This document shows positions 12,692-25,960 of a DNA stretch of 64,000 nucleotides, piece by piece. This DNA comes from Xylogone sp. PMI_703. Taxonomy: Eukaryota; Ascomycota; Leotiomycetes. The stretch's first letter is position 1; every line of letters starts with the position of its first letter. The position numbers and the translations under genes are program-made. The DNA lies in NCBI GenBank assembly GCA_021399445.1, contig JAJTUQ010000002.1, positions 930,001 through 994,000 on the forward strand, given 5' to 3'. The notes under the pieces are model-generated. The model did not search any database and was not told the origin of the DNA. It was given only the letters and a program-made list of their open reading frames with translations.

Positions 12692-14331
12692 TCAAACATC
12701 AACCAATTGTTTCAATCGTTTTTCAATGATTTCACGGCCGTTCTGTGTTCTCCATACTTCTGCAGGGGCTTTGTTCACTATGTCCCAGCCAATAAGTTGG
12801 TTGGTAATGTGGGTTAAATCCCGCTGTTTTCTTTCCCATTCACTATCTTTCTTTAGCTCAATACCAGAGCTAATGACTGCCAGCGGTGTTTCCTGGTCTT
12901 GAATATTTCTGGCGCTCGCCACCTCGTTCTTAGTTAAGGAATCAGCAACCAATGCTTCTTGAAGTTTTGCTTTGATATATTTCTCGTTTTGTTGACTCGA
13001 ACGGCCAAACACACGGTCCTCGCGAGTACGTCCTCTAAATAGTGCCCCGGATAGTCTGTCTAGACCTAGTGGTGAGAGGACTCCGCGAATCCAAAGTAGA
13101 AATCCGCGATTCGATCTGCTCAGACGATGTAATAGATCCTCGTGGAGGGGATCAATCAGGAGAAGGCCAACAACGTCATGGCCGTGGCGTGTAGAGAATA
13201 TACGGCTGTAAATACTGCCAACACCAGCACTAGCAAGTACCCAAGGGCCTTCTTCTCCAGCTCGAGCAAGTGCTTCCGAGAGTGCAGTCGCTGCCATGCC
13301 AGCAGAGAAGGGAGCCGGGGCATTGTCAGACCAGCCGAGACCCGGACGGTCTGAATAACAATAGCGGCTGATACTGCCATTCTTGAGGGCATTGGTTGCG
13401 ATATTGATCATGCTCTCTTCGAATGGTCGAGCTCCTGATTCAAATAGGACGGTCGGAACCTTCTTACCATAAGCATCGGTTGTATTTCCCTCGCAATAGA
13501 GGTGGATCTGGTACTTGTCGCCATCGACGTAGTATTTCTCTCCTGGAGGCGGAAGAGATGCGTCACGAGCTCTGAGAATTATGGTCGCGGATATGAGGAC
13601 CACAACAATAGCCAGTATAACCAAGAATATAGTGGATATAAGCACACCACACCATTCTCGAAGCGTTCGACGAGTTTCCATACGGCCTGTTAGGCGCTCT
13701 TCTTCTTCGTGTTTGCCCCATGATACAACTCTGTCCACCACCACTGCCCAGATACTCATAAGACAGGCCCACACAACTGTCGCTATTCCAATCCACCCTT
13801 CCTCGACACGCAATCTTGGTACTGCAACAATCATGATGATATCGACCAGTAGGAGTACCATTAACACCAATGATGTAACCTGTGCTGCTTTTGATGGCAG
13901 GGCGAAAAACAAGAGGACAATAAGAAGAAGTCCCAGAGTCAGAGTCGCATAGGAGTACGCTAGGAAGCCAGAACCTCGTGCATGGATTCCTGGTGGACTG
14001 ACGAAGGTTGACACCAGAAGTAGTACCCACCAGAGGAACGTTAGCACGCCGAAGATGACAGTAAAGAAGCGGAGTAATCGTATAGTCCATAGGTTGTAAG
14101 GCGAGACCTGTTGGATTTATGAGCAGTGTTCACTTCGTTCTGATGCATGGCAAATCTTACCGCTGGGTCATCTGGGCTGAGGTATCCCTCCCGAGGTTGC
14201 GGAGGAAGTAGACGGGTTCGCTCATCAGCTTCCGATGTGCGAGGTTGCGGACCTTCATTGTCAGAGTAGTGATTCTGAGCGCCATTAGTTTCATGGTCGT
14301 GGCCCTTCTTCGAACCCGTGAGGGACACCAT
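12692..14331 (-). CDS. DUF2417 membrane protein with alpha/beta-hydrolase fold
   Basis: This looks like the fungal DUF2417 family, often labelled mitochondrial integral membrane protein. Exon 1 is 14331-14161 and exon 2 is 14107-12692 (intron 14108-14160, phase 0), for 528 residues. A polar N-terminus with a TRLLPP motif leads into about five hydrophobic helices, then a C-terminal alpha/beta-hydrolase region. At the nucleophile elbow the sequence reads LASAGVGSIYSR where an active hydrolase would have a GHSLGGLYAR-like segment. Aligned without gaps, the serine position holds glycine, so catalysis by the usual triad is doubtful. The later LLLIDPLHEDLL matches the acid strand. The localisation is by family name only. 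Confidence 0.82.
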
Positions 14332-15226
14332 CTTAGAATAATAGAGCAGGGGTATAGGTAAAGATGTGTTAAAACTACGGGGTTATATTGGAATTGATTG
14401 CTCTAGGCCTTGGGGTTTTATATAGCCAAGAAGATTGACATCAGGCCCATGCCCGGATCGGATCACCAAGTGCAGAACCTTGATATTTGTTCCGTAGTAA
14501 GCGACGATATCTCGGGGAAAGAGCCGCCTCAATTAACATGTGAATCTGCAGCTGGGCCCAGTAAGATCCAAATGTGACGGGAATTAAAGAAAGACAATAA
14601 TTTATATGAATGGCATTCTTCACGCCCCCGATGTTCGTGCTATTATCTTCCCTTCTGGATCCATGACGGAGGTGTCTTTCTTCGCCAGCTAAATCGCCAA
14701 TGCGACGACGTCATAGCACGTCCAACCCCCGCCACAAGAGCTGTACGAAGATGTAGTAAGAATCACCCGCCCACCGGTTCTTCGGTTGTGGGGTGACGAA
14801 TCAACTCCTCGAATTGGCTCTGTAGAGAGGCAGAGGGGTATGGAGAGTAGATACGGCACTGTACCTCTTTTGCAATATACTTTATTGAAATACGTCCAGT
14901 AAAGGCCGATGTTTATGAACCCTTGCATCGATGTGACTGGCATTAAGCTACATACAGCTTTATCAACATCTTATCATAAGCGAGATCTTGCAGGTGGAGT
15001 CGCATCATGGGTCACATCATGGAAGCCAACCTCTGTGGACGATCTGGAAACCTACGGCATCTAATCAAATCATGTACTTTACACTCTCTCTACTCCCATA
15101 GATTAGTCTCTGAAGTTGTCATACTCTCAGGAGGCAATCGTTAAAATGAAAGCTTGCGAATAAACCGAATCTCGACATCTCTCCTGCTACCCCGCACTAA
15201 CCATTGCCACAAGTTACCCTGACGCC
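14332..15226. promoter_or_regulatory. Divergent promoter region, DUF2417 gene / PPE1
   Basis: These 895 bases separate two divergently transcribed genes and must hold both promoters. No individual site stands out, and only chance ORFs are present. Confidence 0.5.
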
Positions 15227-16550
15227 ATGAGTGATCTACAACGAGCCTTTGCAAAGGCAAAACTGGCTGGTTATCCTACGACTCTACCCCCAGACTTCTT
15301 TGATGAAGCAGACGAGGAAGAAGAAGAAACTGACAACTTTACCGAACTACCAGGAGAGGATGATTCTTCCTCTGCTTCCTCTGCTTCATCCACAGGTACT
15401 GTCATACCAACAAAGAGCAAGAATCTTTTTGCAAGGCCGTTAGGGTGCGTTTTAGTCTGAGACATCTAGCGTATAGGGAGTACTGATAGCGTTTCTTTAG
15501 GCTACCCAATAGAAGGACACTTGAGCAAGTCCCGTGGACCACCTTTTTTGAAAGAGAGCTCTATCTTGAGTCCAAGACTGAATCCGCCACCGTGGTTCAC
15601 CATGCTTACCTCACTTCTCCCGTTGGGAACGGTCCTCTGTTTGTTACGCACCATGGAGCAGGCTCATCTGGTCTCTCTTTTGCAGCCCTCACTGCAGAGA
15701 TCCGTAAAATCCTGCCCTCAGCTGGTGTATTGTCACCTGATGCCCGCGGTCATGGCTCTACAACTGTCGAGTCAAATGAAGAAATTTTAGATCTGAGTTT
15801 GAGCACATGCACCTCAGACCTCCTATCTGTCCTAGAGAATACACAGGTACAGATGGGCTGGAAAGAGCTGCCTCCAATTGTCCTGATTGGTCATTCACTA
15901 GGAGGTGCAGTAGTTACAGACCTGGCCAAGACTGGAAAGCTAGGAAATTCACTACTTGGGTACGTTGTTCTAGATGTTGTAGAGGGTTCAGCCATCGAGG
16001 CTTTACAGAGCATGGAAACATACCTGTCGACACGACCTGCTGGATTCCCAAGTCTAGAATCAGGGATTGACTGGCATATTCGATCACGAACAATACGAAA
16101 TACCATGTCCGCTAGGACCAGTGTGCCTTCGTTGTTGAAGCATGAAGCAGGTGCAGTAGGCAACCGAACTTGGACCTGGAAAACTGACCTAGCCGCGACG
16201 CAGCCATTCTGGGAAGGGTGGTATGTTGGATTAAGCAAAAAGTTTTTGGAAGCTAAGGGTGGAAAGTTACTCTTACTCGCTGGGACAGATAGGCTGGATA
16301 AGGATCTTATTATCGGTCAAATGCAAGGTAAATTTATCTCTCAAAGAAACTCTTACTGGAAACTTCAACTTACATTTGTCAAGGCAAATATGCCCTACAG
16401 GTCTTCCCAGAGGCTGGACATTTCATTCATGAAGATCTTCCGGAAAAGACAGCAATGGTAATTGCAGACTTTTACAAACGGAATGATCGAAGCATGCTAG
16501 TATTGCCACCAAAGGTGTCGGACATGCTACGTGCCGGAAAGAAGGTGTGA
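15227..16550 (+). CDS. PPE1: Protein phosphatase methylesterase 1
   Basis: This serine hydrolase removes the C-terminal methyl ester from the PP2A catalytic subunit. Three exons (15227-15444, 15501-16327, 16384-16550) give 403 residues. The alpha/beta-hydrolase landmarks are present: an oxyanion region (THHGAGSSGLSF), DARGHG, the nucleophile elbow GHSLGG near 15891, and the catalytic-His segment FPEAGHFIHED just after intron 2. The acceptor of intron 2 is the AAG at 16381-16383, which keeps the family sequence QGKYALQVFPEAGH. A later AG would delete it. The Asp/Glu-rich linker after the first 25 residues is typical of fungal members. Confidence 0.94.
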
Positions 16551-16998
16551 GCTTTCAGAGCAGAGCTACACGACCAGCACCCTTGTTATTCTAGGGTAGA
16601 TAGACTTTAGACTAGAGTTATGATTTCAACGTTAATAATACTACTGGGTGGAAGAGCATTTCGCTAATACGCCCGAGTATAAAGGATCTAAGGCCTGGCT
16701 CCATAGTGAACAAGGTCAGTTGCCTTGAATAGAATGGAGAAGCCTAGTTCTTATGAGGATATGAAACTACAATATTTAGGGGCAAACATATGAATACAAA
16801 GACCCTTATTGATGTCTCATCAATGCGGTCTCATTGTTAATGATCATTGTGTATATATGCTCAGAATACAAAAACTTTTCTCGGTTCTGACTCTTTAACT
16901 CCTAAGCGCCATGCCAACCATGCTATATAATTTTCAACTCTAATCATACTTGGCGATACGCATATCCACATGTCCTAATTCCCCAGGTATATCGAAGT
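16551..16998. other. Intergenic between convergent genes
   Basis: This is a 448-base 3'-to-3' spacer between PPE1 and RFC2. It is AT-rich with no feature beyond the expected terminators. Confidence 0.55.
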
Positions 16999-18332
16999 TC
17001 AGGCTCCAGCCAAAAGATTTGATATTCTTAACGCCATATCTAAGATTGTTAGATGTTCGTCTGAGCCATCAACAAGGCGCTTATCCACTTCAGAAAAGAC
17101 CAGAGTGATCTTATTCTTCTGGACATCCGGGATCGACTCGTTGTAGATTATAGCTTGGAAAAGCTTGTTGGTTGTCAGATAGCTTCTTTACTAGCAGCAT
17201 CATCCATGGGAGTCAAACATACCTGTGACAAGACCTGAGTGGCACTCCATCCATCCGCCACCATGTCAGTTACCACTTTAGCTACGGCCTCATACACCAG
17301 ACCCTTCGATTTAGGCTGCATAGCGGTGACAAGCCCATTAATAGTAGCATCTGGAATAACGCCAGCAATCTCCTCAATGACTTTCACCGTAACGAGCTTG
17401 GCCTCCTTGTCGTCTACATCCATTGCATCTACATCCTCTTCACCATCTTTCTTGACTGGAGCCACAGCCCCTACCAGCCTGGCTGCACTCTGCAGAAATG
17501 TAATTGCTTTTCTCAAATCTCCATCGGCACACTTGATTAATGTGTCAGAAACGCCATTTTCTAGCTTTACACCTTCTTTCAGCGCAATCTCCTCAACCCG
17601 CTTCGTCGCGTTCCCCTGATCTAGGCTCTTGAATCGAAACTTGGAACATCGACTCGCAAGCGGATCAATAATCCTCGTGACATAGTTGCAAATCAAACAG
17701 AATCTTGTAATCTTGCTATACGTCTCCATCGTTCTCCTGAGAGCGCTTTGTGCATCCTGCGTCATACTGTCCGCTTCGTCCAATATGATAATCTTATATG
17801 GTGGGCAAGGGTACTTTTCTCGGTAGGCTGCAGTTGGCTGTGAGAGTTGCATCCGGGCAAAGTCTTTAACTTTCTCTCGGACAATTGAGATACCTCGTTC
17901 ATCGGAGGCGTTCAGTTCCAGTACTCGAGTTTTCATTAATTCGGGACCGTAGAGCTCTTTGGCGAGAGCTAGGACTGTTGATGTTTTGCCTGTTCCTGGA
18001 GGCCCGTAAAAAAGCATATGGGGAAGCTAGAGAGTATATCAGCTAGGGCTTCTCGAGTGTAATTGTGGTGATCAAAGGACGCACATTGGAGGACTGGAGG
18101 GTGCGTTGAAGAACAGTGATGGTGTGGTCTTGAGCCGTAACGTCGTTGAGAGATTTTGGCCGGCTGAAATCTCGTGAGCAATAGAGGATATATATTTCCT
18201 ATAATAAACGTACTATTTCTCAACCCATGGTTGAAGTCTGGTGGTTTCTTTGGCAGGTGCTGCCTTTATACTCGACGCTCCATTGGCTGCAGCTGCTTCC
18301 TTGCGAGCCTTAATATCAAAGAACCCTGCCAT
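16999..18332 (-). CDS. RFC2: Replication factor C subunit Rfc2 (human RFC4 orthologue)
   Basis: This is a small subunit of the RFC clamp loader, which opens PCNA and loads it at primer ends in the nucleus. Four exons (18332-18214, 18163-18085, 18026-17223, 17163-16999) give 388 residues. Family landmarks in order: [20 protein letters not shown] across intron 1, [19 protein letters not shown] (Walker A), the RFC boxes LNASDERGI and [12 protein letters not shown] (Walker B), the arginine-finger segment [11 protein letters not shown], and a C-terminal collar-type domain. The DEADSMT sequence and the VTAQDH segment match yeast Rfc2 rather than Rfc3 or Rfc4. An internal insert rich in Asp/Lys (about residue 265-280) is unusual but in frame. 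Confidence 0.95.
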
Positions 18333-18794
18333 ATTTGATGTTTACCCTCGATTCTCTTGATAATCCAAGGCTCAATTGATGTTCTCGGGAGTTTTATATT
18401 CGAGTCAGATCTAGGAGGTTGCGCCGCTTAAAGTCGTGCCTAGGAAGACGCGACGAAATGTTGGCGCGTTTTGCAGCCACTTTACGCGAAAGCAAGGCTG
18501 TAACACGAGGCTACCAAAATTTTACTATTTAGAACTTTTTGAGTCTTAGGAGATGTTTGCTGGTCCTAGTTAGGCCAAAAAAAAAAAAAAGTGTAAATCT
18601 ATTTATTGGAGTCTCACATTGAGACTTGGTGCCTTCTCGGAATAGAGAATGCAATGCAATGCCCATTCTACCGCCCAAGACCTTGAACTCCTACAAATGC
18701 TCTTGAATCCGAACCGCCTCCAATCCGGTGCATCTTGAAACGCAGTCATGATTACTCTTCCAGACAACTCCAATCACTTAACGTAAAAACTTAC
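18333..18794 (-). promoter_or_regulatory. RFC2 promoter with MCB/SCB-like sites; DUS2 3' flank
   Basis: The 462 bases upstream of RFC2 contain three CGCG-core sites within 45 bases: ACGCGA at 18448-18453, a GGCGCG site at 18463-18468 and ACGCGAAA at 18484-18491. They sit 115-160 bases upstream of the ATG. These resemble MCB (ACGCGT) and SCB (CNCGAAA) elements used by MBF/SBF for G1/S transcription. A 14-15 base poly-A run lies near 18577-18591. Confidence 0.45.
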
Positions 18795-20621
<1,827 letters not shown>

Positions 20622-22118
20622 ATGATATCGAGAGCCCCTTGGACGGCCTTTCAGCCTGTGCAAACTCTCTCGTTGCCGTTGCCATTAACGCGTGCTGCAT
20701 TCATCCGCCCTGGGCGTGTCTGTCTTAGTAGGCCTACTGGACTGCCGCAGCAAGGCCTGCGCAGTTCATTGGGCAGGGCGCTCTCAGTCAAGCTGGCAAG
20801 CCCCAAGTCGACACTGTCGTCCCACAAAATCTCGTCCGCTCGCTCGGCACAGATAGCTCGTCATCTCTCGAGTTCATCTTCAACCCCGCCAGACAACAAC
20901 TCAGCAGCACAAACAACTATGGCTTCTCCCTCTCCCTACAAGGTCAGAAAGGTCGGTGCTCCCAACACCTTGGAGCACCGCATCTACATTGAGAAAGATG
21001 GTGTCCCAATTTCTCCATTCCATGACATTCCTCTCTATGCAAATGAGCAGCAAACTATTCTGAACATGATTGTTGAGATTCCACGATGGACGAACGGAAA
21101 GTTGGAGGTGCGTTTGATTCCCACCCCTCTGAGCTCTATGAACTACAGCAATTATTTATTTTGTCTATTTATTGTCTTGTTTTATTTGAAATATAAATTT
21201 TCTATTTTTATGATCTCTCTTACTTATTCACAGCTCAAAATACTTACACCTCCTTTTTAGATCTCCAAGGAGGAACTCCTTAACCCCATCAAGCAGGATG
21301 TTAAGAAGGGCAAACTACGTTTCGTCCGCAACTGCTTCCCACACAAGGGTTATCTCTGGAACTATGGTGCTTTCCCTCAGGTATGCTACATATTTCCCTG
21401 TGGACAAAGGCTGTTCAAGTCGCTTACGCTCCCTGTCAGACTTGGGAAGATCCAAACGTTGTCCACCCAGAAACTAAGGCTAAGGGCGACAATGACCCAT
21501 TGGACGTCTGCGAAATTGGTGAACTGGTTGGATACCCAGGTCAGATCAAGCAGGTCAAGGTCCTCGGTGTTATGGCCCTCCTCGACGAGGAAGAGACCGA
21601 CTGGAAGGTCATTGTCATTGACGTCAACGACCCATTAGCACCCAAGCTCAATGACGTTGAAGATGTTGAGAGACACCTTCCTGGTCTATTGAGAGCCACA
21701 AATGAGTGGTTCAGAATCTACAAGATCCCAGATGGAAAGCCAGAAAACCAGTTCGCATTCACTGGAGAGTGCAAGAACAAGAAGTATGCCTTTTCTTCCC
21801 CGCACGCGTCGTAATTTAATGCGCAATCTAACATTTCTTTAGGTACGCCACCGATATTGTCCGTGAGTGTGCTGAAGCTTGGGAGAAGCTTATCACTGGC
21901 AAGACCACTCCGGGAGATATCTCAACGTAAGTCAGAAATATGATGAATTTTGTGGACACGTGCTCACATGTCGCAGCACCAATCTCACTGTTAAGCAATC
22001 CCCAAGCCGTATCAACCGTGACCAGCTTCCTCATATCCCACCACATGAGACCCTTGCCCCTGCTCCTATCGATCCAAGCATCGACAAGTGGTTCTTCATT
22101 TCTGGAGCTGCTGCTTAG
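20622..22118 (+). CDS. IPP1: Inorganic pyrophosphatase, probably dual-targeted
   Basis: Family I soluble pyrophosphatase hydrolyses PPi to phosphate. Five exons (20622-21107, 21261-21380, 21440-21783, 21843-21926, 21977-22118) give 391 residues from the first ATG. The conserved core includes [28 protein letters not shown], and the metal-binding [13 protein letters not shown] second in-frame ATG at 20919 gives 292 residues, the size of yeast cytosolic Ipp1 (287). The first 99 residues are rich in Arg, Ser and Leu and poor in acids, ending ARHLSSSSS, like a mitochondrial presequence. The first ATG has C at -3 and the second has A at -3, so leaky scanning could make both forms. The targeting is inferred. 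Confidence 0.93.
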
Positions 22119-22499
22119 ACTTGACGCATATCATTGTTAGGGTATAATTTTAAACTGCTAGGATGGTTTGCATTGTAGCCAAAAGTTACAATAAATATAT
22201 CACATAGTCACATATGACACTTTTACCGTTTGGTGCATCTTTTTCCAGCTAATACTTACTTCCGATATTCGAGCACAGACCTCCTTTCAAGATGCAGTAA
22301 TAAGGCTCCTATGTTGTACTCGGAATAGTTCACAGTTGGGCGTAGGATTATGCATACCAGATAAAGTAACTGCCCTTTTAACACCTCTAGTGCATCGCAA
22401 GCTAGAGCCATCTATAGATTTAATAAACGCCTTCCATATGCCGATGACATATAACCCAGATCATGATAGTACAATACATCGCTCCATTACTGCATTAGT
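22119..22499. other. Intergenic between convergent genes
   Basis: This is a 381-base AT-rich 3'-to-3' spacer between the pyrophosphatase and MRPL44 genes. Nothing further is seen. Confidence 0.55.
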
Positions 22500-22881
22500 T
22501 TAATTCCCCGATAACTCTTCTTGCCTGCCCAAAGTTCTAGAGTGTCTATCGAGTTCCTCCACCACGCCCTTGATACCTAGTTTCTCTGCATCGAGCTTCA
22601 TTTCCTTTCCATCCTCTATTAATCCAAGTATCAGCAGGTTTCTCGAAAATAATGAGTGGTTCCTAAGAAAAAATGCCTGCAAAGCCAAGGTAGGTTCCCT
22701 TACTGAATTTCACATTCACGAAGCTCCGCTCCTTTGAGGCCCTGGGTAACAGTTTCGTTTCAATCTTCATTGTCGACCGCGCATTGGCAGGGAGGAAGGA
22801 GAGGAATAATCTCGCGGTCTTCGCCTTGGGAGAGAATGGGTTAAAGACGGTGGAGACCTCCGTCATGAATCGGGTTATCAT
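22500..22881 (-). CDS. MRPL44: Mitochondrial large-subunit ribosomal protein mL53
   Basis: This is a small structural protein of the mitochondrial 54S ribosomal subunit. Exon 1 is 22881-22704 and exon 2 is 22615-22500 (88-base intron, phase 1), for 97 residues, almost the length of yeast Mrpl44 (98). The N-terminal block FMTEVSTVFNPFSPKAK, LFLSFLPANARSTMKIETKLLP, and across the join VNVKFKDGKEMKLDAEKLGIK fit the family. Neither exon alone looks complete, so a gene finder could miss it. It is the left-hand neighbour of the mobile element. Confidence 0.88.
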
Positions 22882-23331
22882 CTTCGCAGGAATTTAACTT
22901 AACATGCCCTGTTAGCGCATTTGTCCAGAGAATCCGGAAATTTTGTAAGAAGAACGCATTTTGGAGGCATACAGCAGATTCCTGGCGGTCAATTGGCTCT
23001 CGGGTAGCCAGTGGTGAGAGGGCAACCTATAGTGAGATCAACTAGAGGTGGTGTTGCAATTGGGGTGGGAAAGTATATTTTTCGGTAAAACCTCGGTTCT
23101 TGGAATGATACTGTAACCTGGCTTATCGGTGGCGCCTGAAATTTCACCGAAATCCCTAGCGCCACACGTGACCACTTATCCCATACATATTCGGGCCGCC
23201 AAGCGAATGTGAAATCGCCCGTAAATCGCGCGATAAGTGCATCGCGATAAGTATCCCCTCATGTTTTGGACACTTATCCGCGTACAACTCTCCCCCTTTT
23301 TAATTTTGCGGCCCAACCCCGTCGATTCCAG
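22882..23331. promoter_or_regulatory. MRPL44 promoter and left end of the mobile element
   Basis: These 450 bases hold the MRPL44 promoter and the 5' flank of the recombinase gene. CACGTGACC lies at 23165-23173. CACTTATC/GATAAGTG-type octamers occur at 23173-23180, 23232-23239 and 23271-23278, with a related GATAAGTA near 23246, inside a run where TCGCG(CG)ATAAGT is repeated directly. The first CCGTAA of the element family is at 23219-23224. The boundary between host and element cannot be fixed by eye. Confidence 0.4.
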
Positions 23332-25855
23332 ATGTCGGATCAGTATCTAGTGGCTGAGGAACGGGCCCGTGAAGCCCGTAGAGCCGGCCTGAAGGCGAAA
23401 AAGGATGAACAGCCGTTGAATACGACCAGGTCTTACTCCAGTAAACAGAAGGAGTGGCAGGTGCGCGTTAACCCCCCTCTTTTACGGTCCGTAAAGTTAA
23501 CTTACGGGTCGCTGCTAGAAATGGTGCCTCACTCCACGCGTTGCTGAGGATGGCAGCTCTCACGTCTGGCCAGATGGAGAGCTTGTGACTCCTGACAAGC
23601 TGGCCGCGTGGCTGAAGGAGGATATTCTTCTTCGACGCGTCAAACCGCCAGCGGGCCGTAAACCACGCTCCGGAATGAGCCAGAAGAAGAGGGAGCAAGA
23701 CGAGGCCGAGGCTCTTGCGGAGGCCCAGCTCCTGTCAGAGGCCTTGCAGATGCCCTTGTCGGAGGTCCCGAAGTTAATCGCGGCTGACCGCGAGAACTAT
23801 ATCCCCCCTCCGGGCTTCGCTTTAGGGGAAGAGCCTGTAGGAGAGGCCCCGGAAGGCTCCTTACTGACGAGAAGTACTGTAGATGCTTATATTGCGGCCG
23901 TAATGGAGCTATGGAGGCTTCAGGTCGCGCATGGGAACCATAACATAGAGAACCCGCGCGGAGAAGCGGTTCGCGGATTCCTTGACCAGCGAGGACGTCA
24001 ACGGGCCAAGCTGGACAGGGAGAACTTCCATGATCGCGGTATTGATGGTATTCAAGCTGGATATACTCTTGAAGAGTGGCGGCGAATCCAAGATATCCTT
24101 CTCCGTAGCTCAGCTCAAAGTCCGCAGAATTTACGGACGCGTGTAGACCTCCTTTTCGGCCATTATTACCTTCTCCGCGGGGAAAACCGCCGCAAAATGG
24201 AGCTTGCGGACCTGTCTCTCCTTGAATACCCATCTTCAGAAGGCCCTACTTCGTGTAATTGTTTAGTGACTCTCCTCCGGGATGGGAAGATGAATAAGAC
24301 CGCAAAGAAAGAATTTATGGGCTCTTTACGCCATAAAGACCCCCTCTTTTGTACGCAAGGAGCTTTAGCACAACTCCTGTTCTGGCGGTTTCATATTGCT
24401 GGAGAGACTCCTCCTTCTTTTCAACGTCGGCAGGATTGGTATAAGATTAAAGTTCTTGTTGGGCAAGACCGCGAAAAGGAATTATCTTACCCTACGCAAT
24501 TACAGGAAACCTGGGTTATCTTTGGAAAAGCTGGTTTATCTTCATCCAAAAAGACACATCTTCCGCGAAGTGTAGGAGCACAACATGCTGAGATTCACGG
24601 TACATCTTGGAGCCAAATATCACAAGCTGGCCGCTGGAATTACAGCGTACTTTGTCAGGCATACCTCACTCATCTTCCTCGCCAGTTTATGCGGATTGCG
24701 GCCGGGTTTTCTACGTCTACGGGTGATTATTTCCTTTCGCGGGCCGTACACGAGCCTCCTTCTAGTCTCAAGGAGCAAATTTGGCCGTGGATTGAAGCCT
24801 GGGAGGCTCGTTTTGAGGCTCGGGCGCAAAGACGTCGTTGGGCTCAAGGTGGCCTCGATGAAGATGATTTAGCGGGTGACGGCTTCCTTAGACTAATGAA
24901 ACATTTACGGACCGTTTTGTTACAGGATTTAGCTGTTTTACAGCTTCGTTATCCTTCTTTACCTTTCTTCAACTATAAACCATTTTACGGGCCGGTCTGG
25001 GACGAGTTTGCGTTTGCGGTCCGATCTGCTGCAGCTGTAGAAGAACCGCAAAATCTAATTTTACAACGGGCTTTACCTGAAATTAATTCGGTGTTACAGA
25101 GTACCCGTGAAGCTATTCTCCATAATAGCAATAAACTAGCAAATAAGCTAGAATATAAGCTAGAACAGCATGTTGAGGGAAAATTAGGAGATATCCAGAA
25201 TAGCCTTAACGATTTTATTCAAGGGCGAATCCCAATAACTACTATTAGTTATGTTGGCCTTCCGCAACAAGAGCTTTCACGGATACGTCCGCAAACACCT
25301 TTACAAACAGCTCAAATATTTTCACAGGTCCCGTTACAAGATCACCCGCAAACTTCTTTACAAATATCTACACCTTCTCCTGCTCATCCGGTTTCAATCG
25401 CTCAGCCATCTATCCTTTCTGATACTTCTCCTCAATCAATATCTCAACCACCTATTTTCATGTCTTTAGCAGCCGTCTTTACGGTCAAAGACGCATGGAG
25501 GGAATGGAAAGAAGGATTTGGGGACCGGCCGCCCGTAAAAGAGCTAGAAGAGAAGTGGGGAAGCCGTTGGCGTCCGGGAAATAGAATTAAAATTCAATTC
25601 TGCCGTCGAAAAGTGATTTGGGATGAAATTACGGCCCGTATCACTCATGGTAAGAGCGAAGAACAGGCTATTTCTGAGTTAGAGGCGTTACGGGCGGACC
25701 GTAAACTTCATAGTCTTATTGAAGAGCTTAAACAGCGTCACCAACAGCAAGGTATAAACAGAATTCAGCGTTTTGCTATAAGAGGACAGCTCAGAAGAGG
25801 GCGCTGGAATATGTGGGGAAGAAGAGGAGGTCTTCCCGGACGAATAGCTGTTTGA
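23332..25855 (+). CDS. Crypton-type tyrosine recombinase with GCR1_C-like domain
   Basis: This is the probable integrase of the element. Exon 1 is 23332-23460 and exon 2 is 23519-25855 (58-base intron, phase 0), for 821 residues. The N-terminus KQKEWQKWCLTPRVAEDG with a following KLAAWLKEDIL is a typical SAM-like core-binding start. Catalytic candidates: Arg263 in YLLRGENRRKMEL, His390-x-x-Arg393 in KKTHLPRS, the GRW segment that follows, and Tyr425 in QAYLTHLPRQFMR. This Ndc10-domain-2-like block continues to YFLSRAVHEPP. After a Gln/Pro-rich linker, residues about 695-790 (DAWREWKEGFG...LEEKWGSRWRP) match the GCR1_C DNA-binding domain found on fungal Cryptons. Earlier ATG-like starts in the track are TTG codons, so 23332 is the first true ATG. 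All catalytic positions appear intact. Confidence 0.88.
23482..23507 (+). repeat. CCGTAA/TTACGG inverted pairs in the recombinase intron
   Basis: Three copies lie in 26 bases: TTACGG 23482-23487, CCGTAA 23489-23494 and TTACGG 23502-23507. The last two flank AGTTAAC. Confidence 0.8.
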
Positions 25856-25960
25856 ATCCTGTCCGCAAATTGTTATAAGACTTTAACTTATTACGTTTAC
25901 GGGCCAGTTTCTAAAGAAATCATATCCGTAAGTTTAAGTTATTATTATTATTCTCATTAT
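25856..25960. repeat. Convergent spacer with CCGTAA inverted repeat
   Basis: In the 105-base spacer between the two element genes, TTACGG at 25897-25902 and CCGTAA at 25926-25931 form an inverted pair. CCGCAA occurs at about 25863. Confidence 0.6.

Noticed and set aside
23640..24233. 197-codon ORF on the - strand
   Set aside because: It lies entirely antisense to the recombinase exon, has no family resemblance, and reflects the GC-rich coding bias of the other strand.
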